A model generated the notes under the pieces. That model searched no databases. It was not told the origin of the DNA and was given only the letters and a program-made list of their open reading frames with translations. Below, in pieces: positions 1-7,927 of a stretch of DNA of 12,791 bases (position 1 is its first letter; every line of letters begins with the position of its first letter). The stretch is from SXPK01 sp041168165 (GTDB lineage: Bacteria > Planctomycetota > UBA1135 > UBA2386). A program made the translations under genes and the position numbers. The stretch covers positions 1 through 12,791 of the forward strand of contig JBEELK010000133.1 in the NCBI GenBank assembly GCA_041168165.1. The letters are read 5' to 3'.

Positions 1-332
1 CCGTCGCGTCCATCGCCTTCGTCAAACACGACGTCGCCGCCTGCTGCGACAGCGATCAATTGCGCTGTCATGCGCGCGTCCTGCCCAGCGAACGAGAGGT
101 CGACCGTGCAGAACTGCAGGTCGTTCTCGAGCGGCTTGCTCTCGATGCGAATGTTCCAGCCCATCGCGACTGCGAGTCCTTGCAGCGCGTCAAGGCAGCT
201 GATGGCGCGACGATCGCTCGCGATCGTCGTTCGCGTGACTCCGTCCACGGTCGCGTCGGCAACCGCAAACATCGGCTCTTGCCCCTGCGGAACACAGGTC
301 GCGACTGCGAGCAACCATCCGAGCGCGCTCAC
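1..332 (-). CDS. Exported protein with STN/secretin-like N-terminus (partial)
   Basis: This reading frame is open from a GTG at 330-332 to the left edge of the window (about 110 residues seen; the C-terminus is missing). The GTG overlaps the TGA of the upstream TPR gene as GTGA, a common translational-coupling arrangement. The first residues (start SALGWLLAVATCVPQGQEP) form a short hydrophobic stretch followed by a small-residue/Q-rich segment, which I read as a signal peptide although it lacks a basic N-region. Residues about 55-105 contain a leucine-rich helix, then a V-D-L-S-F strand, then an A-x-L-I-A-V-A-A helix, then a V-V-F-D strand. That pattern resembles the STN/secretin N-terminal fold, in which short beta-alpha-beta units sit in the periplasm. 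The family call is tentative. Coupling to the membrane TPR protein suggests the two work together in the envelope. Confidence 0.6.
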   Translation of the reverse strand, partial: MSALGWLLAVATCVPQGQEPMFAVADATVDGVTRTTIASDRRAISCLDALQGLAVAMGWNIRIESKPLENDLQFCTVDLSFAGQDARMTAQLIAVAAGGDVVFDEGDGRD

Positions 333-1324
333 TTGTGGCCTCCGTCCGTGGTCTTCGCGGGCTCGGACTCCATCGCGCGCTTCTTCAGTTGCTCGCGCAC
401 TTGCTCGAGTTCCCGTTCGCGCGCCGCGGCGTCGCCCTTCTCAGCCTCATTCCGATAGCTGTCGCCGAGTTCGAGATACGCCTCTGCAACGTGGCGATAC
501 AGCGAGCTGGGGATCTGTCGTTGCTGCAGCAAAAGGCGCGCGTAGTGGCGACGCATCGACTCGATGTCGCCGTTGCGCTTCGCTTCGAGCGCCATCTGCA
601 CGAGGTCCTCGGGCAAAGAGTGGCTGCTGCGCAGCGCATCCATGCGGCGTTGGAACTCTTGCGCCTTCTGGAAGTCGCCAACTTGCGACGCGTAGTGCTC
701 CAGCGCCAACAGCACGTTGGCCTTCTTGCCAGCGTCGAGGCGCGGCGAATCCGCGAGATGCTGTTCCAGCAATGCGATCGCGCCTTGGTAGTCGCGCGAC
801 TCGGCGAGCGCGAATGCGCGCAGCACCGGATCGCGAAGGCTCGGTTTCTGCACGACGGGCTCGTGCATGGGCGCGGGCGCCGCGGATCCATGCGGCGCAG
901 TCTGCGCGGACTGTGCAGTGGGTTGCGTCGCATTGGTTGGCAGCAACACCAGCACGATCATCGCGACGATGTTGACGCCGATCAGCGAGCGAAGGACCAA
1001 CTCGCGCGTGCGCGAGATCGGCACTGTGGTCTTCGGCGCGACGGGCTTGTTCGCAGGCGCGTGCGCGGGTTCCTTGCGCAACGCTTCCTCGGCTTCCTCG
1101 ATCGCGCGAACGCCTTCGGCCAACGCCGCTTCGGCTGCGCGCAATGCATCGCGCTCGAGATCGGGCGCGGGCTGCTTCGATGGCTTTTGCGTCGGAGCCG
1201 GCGCGTGGCCGCTGCCCATCAACTGCGACAACGCGTCTTGCGCGCTCGTCGTCTCGGGCTCGTTCTTGACGTTTGCGACGCCGCCCTTCGGCTCGTCGTC
1301 ATGCTTGTCGTGCAGTTCGCTCAC
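329..1324 (-). CDS. Single-pass membrane protein with periplasmic TPR-like repeats
   Basis: The product is 331 residues with a GTG start; GGAG lies five bases upstream and supports it. Residues 1-55 are charged and Pro/Ala-rich and probably disordered. Residues 57-83 form an E/A/R-rich helix, possibly a short coiled coil. Residues about 109-129 (LRSLIGVNIVAMIVLVLLP region) are one clear transmembrane helix preceded by basic residues, so the N-terminus should be cytoplasmic and the rest periplasmic. A low-complexity A/P/Q/T linker follows, then residues about 164-290 with repeated helix pairs (A-F-A-L-A-E-x-x-D-Y-x-x-A-I, Y-x-x-x-G-D-F-x-K-A, Y-L-E-L-G-D) typical of TPR-like folds. The C-terminus is charged. 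TPR proteins of this layout usually scaffold envelope complexes. Which complex cannot be told, but the neighbours are flagellar regulators and an STN-like exported protein. Confidence 0.75.
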   Translation of the reverse strand: MSELHDKHDDEPKGGVANVKNEPETTSAQDALSQLMGSGHAPAPTQKPSKQPAPDLERDALRAAEAALAEGVRAIEEAEEALRKEPAHAPANKPVAPKTTVPISRTRELVLRSLIGVNIVAMIVLVLLPTNATQPTAQSAQTAPHGSAAPAPMHEPVVQKPSLRDPVLRAFALAESRDYQGAIALLEQHLADSPRLDAGKKANVLLALEHYASQVGDFQKAQEFQRRMDALRSSHSLPEDLVQMALEAKRNGDIESMRRHYARLLLQQRQIPSSLYRHVAEAYLELGDSYRNEAEKGDAAARERELEQVREQLKKRAMESEPAKTTDGGHK

Positions 1325-1378
1325 AGTCGCTCCGGAATCGGCGTTGGAATGGCGCGCGTCCGCGCCGGGCCACTGCCT

Positions 1379-1398
1379 CTATCGGCAGGATCTGCCGA
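1379..1398 (-). promoter_or_regulatory. Perfect hairpin and GCCGATAG box upstream of the TPR gene
   Basis: In the 164-base gap between the two minus-strand genes, positions 1382-1388 and 1392-1398 form a perfect 7-bp inverted repeat (TCGGCAG / CTGCCGA) with a 3-base loop. The left arm overlaps GCCGATAG read on the minus strand (1386-1379), one base away from the GCCGATAA -10 element of the flagellar sigma-28 factor. I see no TAAA -35 element at the right distance, so this may be an operator or attenuator rather than a promoter. There is no T-run, so an intrinsic terminator is less likely. Confidence 0.35.
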
Positions 1399-1488
1399 CT
1401 CTCCGAAGTCCCGTTGCCAGGGGATTTGCAGGATCGCGGCAGAACACCGCAGCGCGCAGGCGTCGCGGATTCGCGACTGCGCGAACGC

Positions 1489-2355
1489 TCAGCCCCAGAG
1501 GGCCGAGAACTCGTCGACAATGCGCGGCCCGATCCCGTGGCGCTGCGGCAGCAACGACGAGAGGCCGACGTCCGCAAGATGGCGCACGAGCGCTTCGGGG
1601 ACGTTGAGCAATTCGACATGCACGCCGCTCTCGCGACGGCGAGCCGCGCGTTCGCAACACACCGCCATCGCCTCGACGCCGAGCGCCGAGCCATGGAAAT
1701 CGACGGCGAATGCGCAACCAATCGGCCACGTCGCATCGGCCGCGACGGTCGGCAGCACCGCGTCGGATCGACCATCGCGCAACCATCGAATCTCACAAGC
1801 GCCCATCGCATCGCCGGATCCGACGCAGCGAAGGTCGCCGCCCAGCTTCTTCAACTCGTCGCGCTGCGCCTCTGTCGCGTTGCGCGCGCGCAACGTGACG
1901 AACGTGCCATCATCGACGAGTTCGCATTCGGTGTCCGCCAATACGGAGAGCGCCGCCTCGGCGACCATGCGCACGTCGCTCGGCAAGTCACAGGTCGTCT
2001 CGCTCGGCTTCGATGCGCACGCCGTCACCGGCCTCGCGCAGCGCGCGACCAACTCGAAGAGTCGGTCGGGCATCAGTGGCTTCTGCATCACCGCGAGCAC
2101 GCGCGGCGACGTTGCGACCTCTTCGGGGTGACCGCTGATGACGACGATGGGCGCGGCACCCTGATCGAACAACGGCAACGCCGTGCCATCTGGCAATCGC
2201 CAATCGGTGAGCACAAGGTCGAACTCGTGGCTCGACGCGAGCGCACTCGCTTGCGCGAGGTCAGCCGCGGTGTGCACTTCGTGGCCGCGCAAGCGCAGCA
2301 ATGCCGCGAGGCCTTCGCGGATGCCGGGCTCGTCATCGACGAGAAGGCAGCGCAT
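1489..2355 (-). CDS. Response regulator with unusual FliH-like/STAS-like C-terminal half
   Basis: The product is 288 residues from the ATG at 2353-2355, two bases after the kinase stop; the reading frame extends further upstream, but that part overlaps the kinase gene. Residues 1-110 are a complete CheY-like receiver: acidic pair D7/D8, phospho-acceptor D51 in L-T-D-W-R-L-P, S74 in V-V-I-S-G-H-P, and K92 in Q-K-P. No helix-turn-helix or AAA+ output domain is visible. Residues about 128-205 (a helix, a V-T-L-R strand, then L-G-G-D-L-R-C-V and G-A-C-E-I-R-W with an R-S-D-A-V-L ending) resemble the C-terminal domain of the flagellar export protein FliH. Residues about 214-270 (A-V-D-F-H-G-S-A-L, then E-L-L-N-V-P, then L-A-D-V-G-L-S-S-L-L) resemble a STAS domain. 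Both similarities are by eye. The receiver call is firm; the output role is open, possibly protein-protein signalling in the flagellar apparatus. Confidence 0.8.
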   Translation of the reverse strand: MRCLLVDDEPGIREGLAALLRLRGHEVHTAADLAQASALASSHEFDLVLTDWRLPDGTALPLFDQGAAPIVVISGHPEEVATSPRVLAVMQKPLMPDRLFELVARCARPVTACASKPSETTCDLPSDVRMVAEAALSVLADTECELVDDGTFVTLRARNATEAQRDELKKLGGDLRCVGSGDAMGACEIRWLRDGRSDAVLPTVAADATWPIGCAFAVDFHGSALGVEAMAVCCERAARRRESGVHVELLNVPEALVRHLADVGLSSLLPQRHGIGPRIVDEFSALWG

Positions 2356-2357
2356 GG

Positions 2358-2992
2358 TCAGGCTTCCGCGCAGGCTGCGGGCAGGGGCATGCGCAGCACA
2401 AAGCGCGCGCCGCACGAGCCGTTCTCACACGCGATGGCACCGCGATGCGCACGCAGAACTTCGGCGACGAAGCCAAGGCCGAGGCCCGTGCTGCCGTGCC
2501 GCGAATAGCCGGGTTCGAAGATGCGCGCGCGCAACTCCGGCGGCACGCCTGGCCCGTCGTCTTCGACGGAGATCTTGAGCGTCGCACCGACGATGCGAGC
2601 GTCGATGCGCACGGCATGCGCGCCGGCGGCGAACGCATTGTCGATCAGGTTGTCGAACGCGCGCTCCAGCAGCGCTCGATCTCCGAGCACCTCTGCGTCG
2701 AGCGCGCCGTCGACCGTGACGCCTTGGCGGCGCGACGCCGACGCAGCGAGCACAACCGCGAGTTGGACCGGCTCCTTCTTGGCCTGGCCGCAGCGCGCGA
2801 AGTCGAGGTAGCTGTCGATGAGGGCGGACATTCGCTGCAGCTCATGCGTCACGCCGTCGGCGATGCGACGGCGCGGATCGTCTGCGTCGACCAGCTCGCG
2901 CAGCAGCGCGGCGCCAGTCAGCGCAGCGGCCAGCGGGTTGCGCAGCTCATGGCCGAGCACCCCCACCGTGTGCGCGATTCCGCCCGTGGCCT

Positions 2993-2996
<4 letters not shown>
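2358..2996 (-). CDS. Sensor-less histidine kinase (DHp + ATPase only)
   Basis: I place the start at the GTG at 2994-2996, which overlaps the TGA of the sigma-54 activator gene as GTGA; the reading frame continues upstream but that part is a shadow of the activator. The product is 212 residues, far shorter than usual for the class. The H-box begins almost at once (G-H16-E-L-R-N-P-L), followed by the dimerisation helices to about residue 70. The ATPase domain has an N-box (E-R-A-F-D-N-L-I-D-N-A, N116 and N120), a G1 box (D-D-G-P-G, 146-150), an F-box-like I-F-E-P-G-Y and a G2 box (G-S-T-G-L-G-L-G, 168-175). All catalytic parts are present, but there is no PAS, HAMP or membrane segment. By position it matches the FlrB/FleS/FlgS kinases that phosphorylate flagellar NtrC-type activators. 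Its input must come from a partner protein. The neighbouring activator and the downstream receiver protein are both possible targets. Confidence 0.88.
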
Positions 2997-4414
<1,418 letters not shown>

Positions 4415-4643
4415 GTTCCGACTTCGTTTGCCGTTCTGGACGCCACGCCCGCGCCCTGTGGCGCGCAGCGGATCGCCTTGCCATGGGCCCTATCGGCAAA
4501 CGCTGCCGTCGACCTTTTGATCAGTTGCCGAATTCTTCAGCGGTCGATCAGACTTCTTCGCCCTCGGCTAAAGCCGCGACGGCATCGTCCGGACCATGGG
4601 AACGTCCGGCATCGAGCCGCACGATCGAAGGAGAGACAGGCAA
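4415..4643. promoter_or_regulatory. Divergent control region between the activator and flagellin 1
   Basis: These 229 bases hold the promoters of the leftward regulatory cluster and of flagellin 1. On the minus strand GCCGATAG (4497-4490) matches seven of eight bases of the sigma-28 -10 element; an A-rich stretch (CAAAAGG on that strand) lies upstream but a few bases too far for a standard -35. On the plus strand a 23-base segment at 4525-4547 recurs before flagellin 4. The flagellin 1 ribosome site AAGGAG is at 4628-4633, ten bases before the ATG. I found no convincing GG-N10-GC sigma-54 site here. Confidence 0.5.
4525..4547 (+). promoter_or_regulatory. Upstream motif shared by flagellins 1 and 4 (copy 1)
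   Basis: TTGCCGA, one variable base, TTCTT and, after a short gap, CGGT-x-GA recur at 7852-7874 before flagellin 4, with 18 of 23 bases identical. It lies 96 bases before the flagellin 1 ATG. It could be a promoter element (TTGCCG as a -35-like hexamer) or a regulator site; I cannot tell which. Confidence 0.35.
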
Positions 4644-5474
4644 ATGGGTCTTCGCGTAAACACCAACGTCACCAGCATCAATGCGCAGCGGAACCTCTCG
4701 ACGGTTACCGAGCGCCTCAGCGGCAACTTCCGCCGCCTTTCCACCGGCCTCCGCATCTCGACCGCAGCAGATGATGCTGCCGGCCTCGCGATTAGCGAAC
4801 GTCTTCGCAGCCAGGTCCGCTCGCTCGAGCAGGCCAAGCGCAATGCGAACGACGGCATCTCCTTCGTCCAAACGGCCGAAGGCGCGCTGAACGAGGTCAG
4901 CAGCATCCTGACTCGCTTGCGCGAGTTGGCGATCCAGTCGGCCAACGGCTCGGTCAGCAACAAGGACCGCGACACGCTCGACGAGGAGTTCCAGAGCCTC
5001 GTCAGCGAAGTCAACCGCATCGGCACGTCGACCGAGTTCAACGGCATCAAGCTGCTCGACGGCAGCAACAGCACGGTCAGCTTCCAGGTCGGCTTCGGCA
5101 CCACCGTCGGCGTCGACACGCTGGCCATCACGCTGCAGCCGGCGCTCACCACGACGTTGAGCCTCAACTCGCTCGACATCGGTTCGGGCGGCTCGACGAC
5201 GACTGCAGTCACCAACATCGACTCGGCGATCAACACGGTCTCCGGCCTCCGCGGCACGCTGGGCGCGATCCAGAACCGCCTCGGCTCGACGATCAACAAC
5301 CTCGCCATCCAGGTCGAGAACCTCAGCGCCGCCGAGTCGCGTATCCGCGACGTCGACGTCGCCTACGAGACCGCGCAGCTGACGCGTAACTCGATCCTGC
5401 AACAGGCGAGCATCGCCATCTTGTCGCAGGCGAACTCGCAACCGCAGTCGGCCCTGCAGCTGCTGCAAGGCTGA
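4644..5474 (+). CDS. fliC: Flagellin 1
   Basis: The product is 276 residues and forms the flagellar filament. The ATG at 4644 is chosen because it begins the conserved M-G-L-R-V-N-T-N of all four copies; AAGGAG is ten bases upstream. The N-terminal D0/D1 region (about 1-140) has I-N-A-Q-R-N-L, S-T-G-L-R-I, A-A-D-D-A-A-G-L-A-I-S-E and the R-E-L-A-I-Q-S-A-N-G helix. A short central part (about 141-190) gives the D1 beta hairpin. The C-terminal D1/D0 region (about 191-276) has E-N-L-S-A-A-E-S-R-I-R-D-V-D and ends N-S-Q-P-Q-S-A-L-Q-L-L-Q-G. There is no D2/D3 surface domain, hence the small size. Like most flagellins it has no signal peptide, consistent with type III export. It is the first of four copies and is followed by its own hairpin terminator. 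Confidence 0.97.
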   Translation: MGLRVNTNVTSINAQRNLSTVTERLSGNFRRLSTGLRISTAADDAAGLAISERLRSQVRSLEQAKRNANDGISFVQTAEGALNEVSSILTRLRELAIQSANGSVSNKDRDTLDEEFQSLVSEVNRIGTSTEFNGIKLLDGSNSTVSFQVGFGTTVGVDTLAITLQPALTTTLSLNSLDIGSGGSTTTAVTNIDSAINTVSGLRGTLGAIQNRLGSTINNLAIQVENLSAAESRIRDVDVAYETAQLTRNSILQQASIAILSQANSQPQSALQLLQG

Positions 5475-5499
5475 TCCAAGCGATCGTCGGCTCGACGCA

Positions 5500-5548
5500 A
5501 CGGACGGCGTCGCCCCTCGCGGGCGCCGCCGTCCGTCGCATTTCCGGG
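5500..5548 (+). terminator. Hairpin terminator after flagellin 1
   Basis: Positions 5500-5509 (ACGGACGGCG) pair perfectly with 5527-5536 (CGCCGTCCGT), and 5511-5515 pair with 5521-5525 inside. A short CGCATTTCC tail follows, 25 bases after the stop codon. The T-run is weak, but the stem is strong and the same CGCATTTC tail follows the flagellin 2 hairpin. Confidence 0.65.
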
Positions 5549-5812
5549 CAGCCTCGCCGAAGACGGGCAAGGCAACTTTGCGCGACTGTTGCGCATCGCA
5601 ACACAGAGGCGAACTTCCTGCTCGCTGCCGCCGCGCCTTCCGTGCGCGTTGCCAACGGCGCGTCGCGAACCGCATCCATGCGTCGCGAAGAAACTGCAGT
5701 TCTCCGCTGGCCCCTTGCTCAAGCGGGTGTGCTGGACCGCCGTTGATCGAAGAAGCATCGAACCACACACCGACTCTCGAGTCGGCATCGATTCACTACA
5801 ACAGGGATAGTC
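5549..5812 (+). promoter_or_regulatory. Spacer and leader before flagellin 2
   Basis: I see no gene in this stretch. It should hold the flagellin 2 promoter, but I could not find a -24/-12 or sigma-28 match that stands out. Near its end, CCGACT-CTCG-AGTCGG (5770-5785) forms a 6-7 bp hairpin 27 bases before the ATG, flanked on both sides by GCATCGA. Just before it, ACCACACACC (5762-5771) recurs at 7894-7903 in the flagellin 4 leader. The hairpin could act at the RNA level to control translation or at the DNA level as an operator. Confidence 0.4.
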
Positions 5813-6640
5813 ATGGGTCTTCGCGTCAATACGAACGTCACCAGCATCAACGCACAGCGCAACCTGTCGACGGTCACGGATCGCCTCAGCGGCAACTTCC
5901 GTCGCCTCTCGACCGGCTTGCGTATCTCCACGGCAGCCGACGATGCGGCCGGCCTCGCGATCAGCGAGCGCCTCCGCAGCCAGGTCCGCTCGCTCGACCA
6001 GGCCAAGCGCAACGCCAACGACGGCATCTCGATGGTGCAGACCGCCGAGGGCGCGCTCAACGAAGTGAGCAGCATCCTCACGCGTCTGCGCGAGCTCGCG
6101 ATCCAGTCGAGCAACGGCTCCGTGTCCAACCAGGACAAGGAGACGCTCGACCAGGAGTTCCAGAGCCTCGTCAGCGAAGTCAACCGCATCGGCGCGTCGA
6201 CGGAGTTCAGCGGCATCAAGCTGCTCGACGGCTCGAGCAGCTCGGTCAGCTTCCAGGTCGGCTACGGCACCACCGCGGGCACCGACACGCTGTCGGTCAC
6301 GCTGTCGCCAGCGCTGAGCACGTCGTTGAGCCTCAACTCGCTCGACATCGGCTCGGGCGGCGCCACGACGACCGCGATCACCAACATCGACTCGGCGATC
6401 AACGCGGTCTCGGCCCTGCGCGGCACGCTCGGCGCAGTGCAAAACCGCCTCGGCTCGACGATCAACAACCTCGCCATCCAGGTCGAGAACCTCAGCGCCG
6501 CTGAGTCGCGCATCCGCGACGTCGACGTCGCCTACGAGACCGCGCAGCTGACGCGTAACTCGATCCTCCAGCAGGCGAGCATCGCGGTCCTGTCGCAGGC
6601 CAACAGCCTGCCGCAGTCGGCCCTGCAGCTCCTCGGCTGA
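5813..6640 (+). CDS. fliC: Flagellin 2
   Basis: The product is 275 residues with the same D0/D1-only layout as flagellin 1: M-G-L-R-V-N-T-N start, S-T-G-L-R-I, A-A-D-D-A-A-G-L, a short central beta region, and a C-terminal coil with E-N-L-S-A-A-E-S-R-I-R-D-V-D. It ends S-L-P-Q-S-A-L-Q-L-L-G, one residue shorter than copy 1. The ribosome site is poor (AGGGATAG just before TC-ATG), and a hairpin lies 27 bases upstream, so translation may be controlled. Positions 6086-6255 match 8201-8370 of flagellin 4 at 168 of 170 bases, while the first 60 bases of the two genes differ at 15 positions. Its last third is close to flagellin 1. The mosaic suggests gene conversion among the copies. Confidence 0.97.
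   Translation: MGLRVNTNVTSINAQRNLSTVTDRLSGNFRRLSTGLRISTAADDAAGLAISERLRSQVRSLDQAKRNANDGISMVQTAEGALNEVSSILTRLRELAIQSSNGSVSNQDKETLDQEFQSLVSEVNRIGASTEFSGIKLLDGSSSSVSFQVGYGTTAGTDTLSVTLSPALSTSLSLNSLDIGSGGATTTAITNIDSAINAVSALRGTLGAVQNRLGSTINNLAIQVENLSAAESRIRDVDVAYETAQLTRNSILQQASIAVLSQANSLPQSALQLLG
6086..6255 (+). repeat. Conversion-like tract shared with flagellin 4 (copy A)
   Basis: This 170-base segment of flagellin 2 matches 8201-8370 in flagellin 4 with two differences (6148 C/T and 6237 G/C). It covers the end of the N-terminal D1 helix and the start of the central region, including N-G-S-V-S-N-Q-D-K-E. Bordering sequence is much more diverged. Confidence 0.85.
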
Positions 6641-6661
6641 TCGAAGCGCAGAGTTCGAGAA

Positions 6662-6705
6662 CGACGGCCGACGCTCCGAGAGGGGCGCCGGCCGTCGCGC
6701 ATTTC
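6662..6705 (+). terminator. Hairpin terminator after flagellin 2
   Basis: CGACGGCCG (6662-6670) pairs perfectly with CGGCCGTCG (6689-6697). An inner stem (6672-6677 with 6682-6687, one G-U pair) closes on a GAGA tetraloop. CGCATTTCT follows. It begins 21 bases after the stop codon. Confidence 0.7.
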
Positions 6706-6720
6706 TGGGGCTGTGGTTCT

Positions 6721-6736
6721 TGGCACACACACAGCA
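6721..6736 (+). promoter_or_regulatory. Sigma-54 (-24/-12) promoter of flagellin 3
   Basis: TGGCACACACACAGCA has the required GG (6722-6723), ten bases, then GC (6734-6735). The -24 half TGGCAC is a full match and the -12 half keeps GCA although TT is replaced by CA. It lies about 150 bases before the flagellin 3 ATG. It fits control by the NtrC-type activator encoded at 2993-4414. I did not find an equally good site before the other flagellins. Confidence 0.6.
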
Positions 6737-6884
6737 GCACGAGCCGCGCCAACCACCCTGCCCCATCGCGAGACCGTCGCTGTCGAAGACTTCGACACTC
6801 GACGCTCAAGCAGCTCCCGCGACTGCCCAGAATCTCTTCGGCGCGCACTTCCGCGCGTCGCAAGAAGGAACAAGGAGCAGTGCC

Positions 6885-7712
6885 ATGGGTCTCAGGGTCA
6901 ACACGAACGTGATCTCGATGAACGCGCAACGCAACCTGTCGCGCGTGACCGAATCGCTGGCCGGCAACTACCGCCGCTTGTCGACGGGCCTCCGCATCGC
7001 GAGCGCCGCGGACGACGCGGCTGGCCTCGCGATCAGCGAGCGCCTGCGCAGCCAGGTGCGGTCCTTCGAGCAAGCCAAGCGCAACGCCAACGACGGCATC
7101 TCGATGGTGCAAACCGCGGAAGGCGCGCTCAACGAGGTCGGCGACATCATGACGCGCCTCCGCGAACTCGCCGTGCAAGCGAGCAACGGCACGGTGTCCG
7201 GCGCCGACCGCGACACGCTGCAGCAGGAGTTCGGCAGCCTGATCGAGGAAGTGGACCGCATCGCCAAGTCGACGGACTTCAACGGCATCAAGCTGCTGGA
7301 TGGAACGACCGGCACGGTGTCCTTCCAGGTCGGCATCGGCACGACCGCGGGCGTCGACACGATCGACGTCGACCTCGGCAGCGCGCTCGCGACCGACCTC
7401 GCCATCGACGTGCTCGACATTGGCTCGACCGGCAGCCCGTCGGCCGCGATCACCGCGCTCGACGCTGCGATCGACACCGTCTCGGGCCTCCGCGGAACGT
7501 TCGGCGCCGCGCAGAACCGCCTCGGCTCGACGATCCGCAACGTGTCCATGCAGGTCGAGAACCTGAGCGCCGCCGAGTCGCGCATCCGCGACGTCGACGT
7601 CGCCTACGAGACCGCGATGCTCACCCGCAACTCGATCCTGCAGCAGGCCAGCATCTCGATGCTCGCGCAGGCCAACATGATGCCGCAGTCGGCGCTGGCG
7701 CTGCTGCAGTGA
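6885..7712 (+). CDS. fliC: Flagellin 3 (divergent copy)
   Basis: The product is 275 residues; the ATG at 6885 has AAGGAG at 6872-6877, seven bases upstream, the best-spaced ribosome site of the four flagellins. It has the same D0/D1-only fold: M-G-L-R-V-N-T-N, S-T-G-L-R-I, A-A-D-D-A-A-G-L-A-I-S-E, E-N-L-S-A-A-E-S-R-I-R-D-V-D. It is the most divergent copy. It has V-I-S-M-N-A-Q near the start, E-S-L-A-G-N-Y instead of R-L-S-G-N-F, G-D-I-M-T-R-L where the others have S-S-I-L-T-R-L, a more acidic central region (I-D-V-D-L-G-S-A-L), and N-M-M-P-Q-S-A-L-A-L-L-Q at the end. It also has its own sigma-54-like promoter. It may be a basal or specialised filament subunit, as in other multi-flagellin bacteria; this is inference. 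Confidence 0.97.
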   Translation: MGLRVNTNVISMNAQRNLSRVTESLAGNYRRLSTGLRIASAADDAAGLAISERLRSQVRSFEQAKRNANDGISMVQTAEGALNEVGDIMTRLRELAVQASNGTVSGADRDTLQQEFGSLIEEVDRIAKSTDFNGIKLLDGTTGTVSFQVGIGTTAGVDTIDVDLGSALATDLAIDVLDIGSTGSPSAAITALDAAIDTVSGLRGTFGAAQNRLGSTIRNVSMQVENLSAAESRIRDVDVAYETAMLTRNSILQQASISMLAQANMMPQSALALLQ

Positions 7713-7734
7713 CCCAGGCGGACGCGCGGTGACA

Positions 7735-7762
7735 CGCGCCTACGCCCACATGCGTAGGCGCG
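7735..7762 (+). terminator. Long perfect hairpin after flagellin 3
   Basis: CGCGCCTACGC (7735-7745) pairs perfectly over 11 bp with GCGTAGGCGCG (7752-7762), with a 6-base loop. It starts 23 bases after the stop codon. No T-run follows, so it may need Rho or act as an mRNA 3' stabiliser instead. Confidence 0.55.
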
Positions 7763-7851
7763 CGAACGGCGCGGCGGCATCGCAAGATCGCGGTGTTCTT
7801 CGACAGTGCGCGGCGAAATCCGACAACTGCGCTGCAGTCGTTCGCGATCGG

Positions 7852-7874
7852 TTGCCGACTTCTTGGACGGTGGA
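7852..7874 (+). promoter_or_regulatory. Upstream motif shared by flagellins 1 and 4 (copy 2)
   Basis: TTGCCGACTTCTT and the following CGGTGGA match the 4525-4547 segment at 18 of 23 bases. Here it lies 53 bases before the flagellin 4 ATG. No TAAA -35 box precedes it, so a plain sigma-28 promoter is not supported. Confidence 0.35.
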
Positions 7875-7927
7875 CGCCTACATGGCGAACACCACCACAC
7901 ACCAAAGAGTCGCAACCGGGAAAGAAC

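Noticed and set aside
4566..4592. TAAA at about 4569 as a sigma-28 -35 box for flagellin 1
   Set aside because: The sequence 15 bases downstream is TCCGGACC, only three of eight matches to the -10 consensus.
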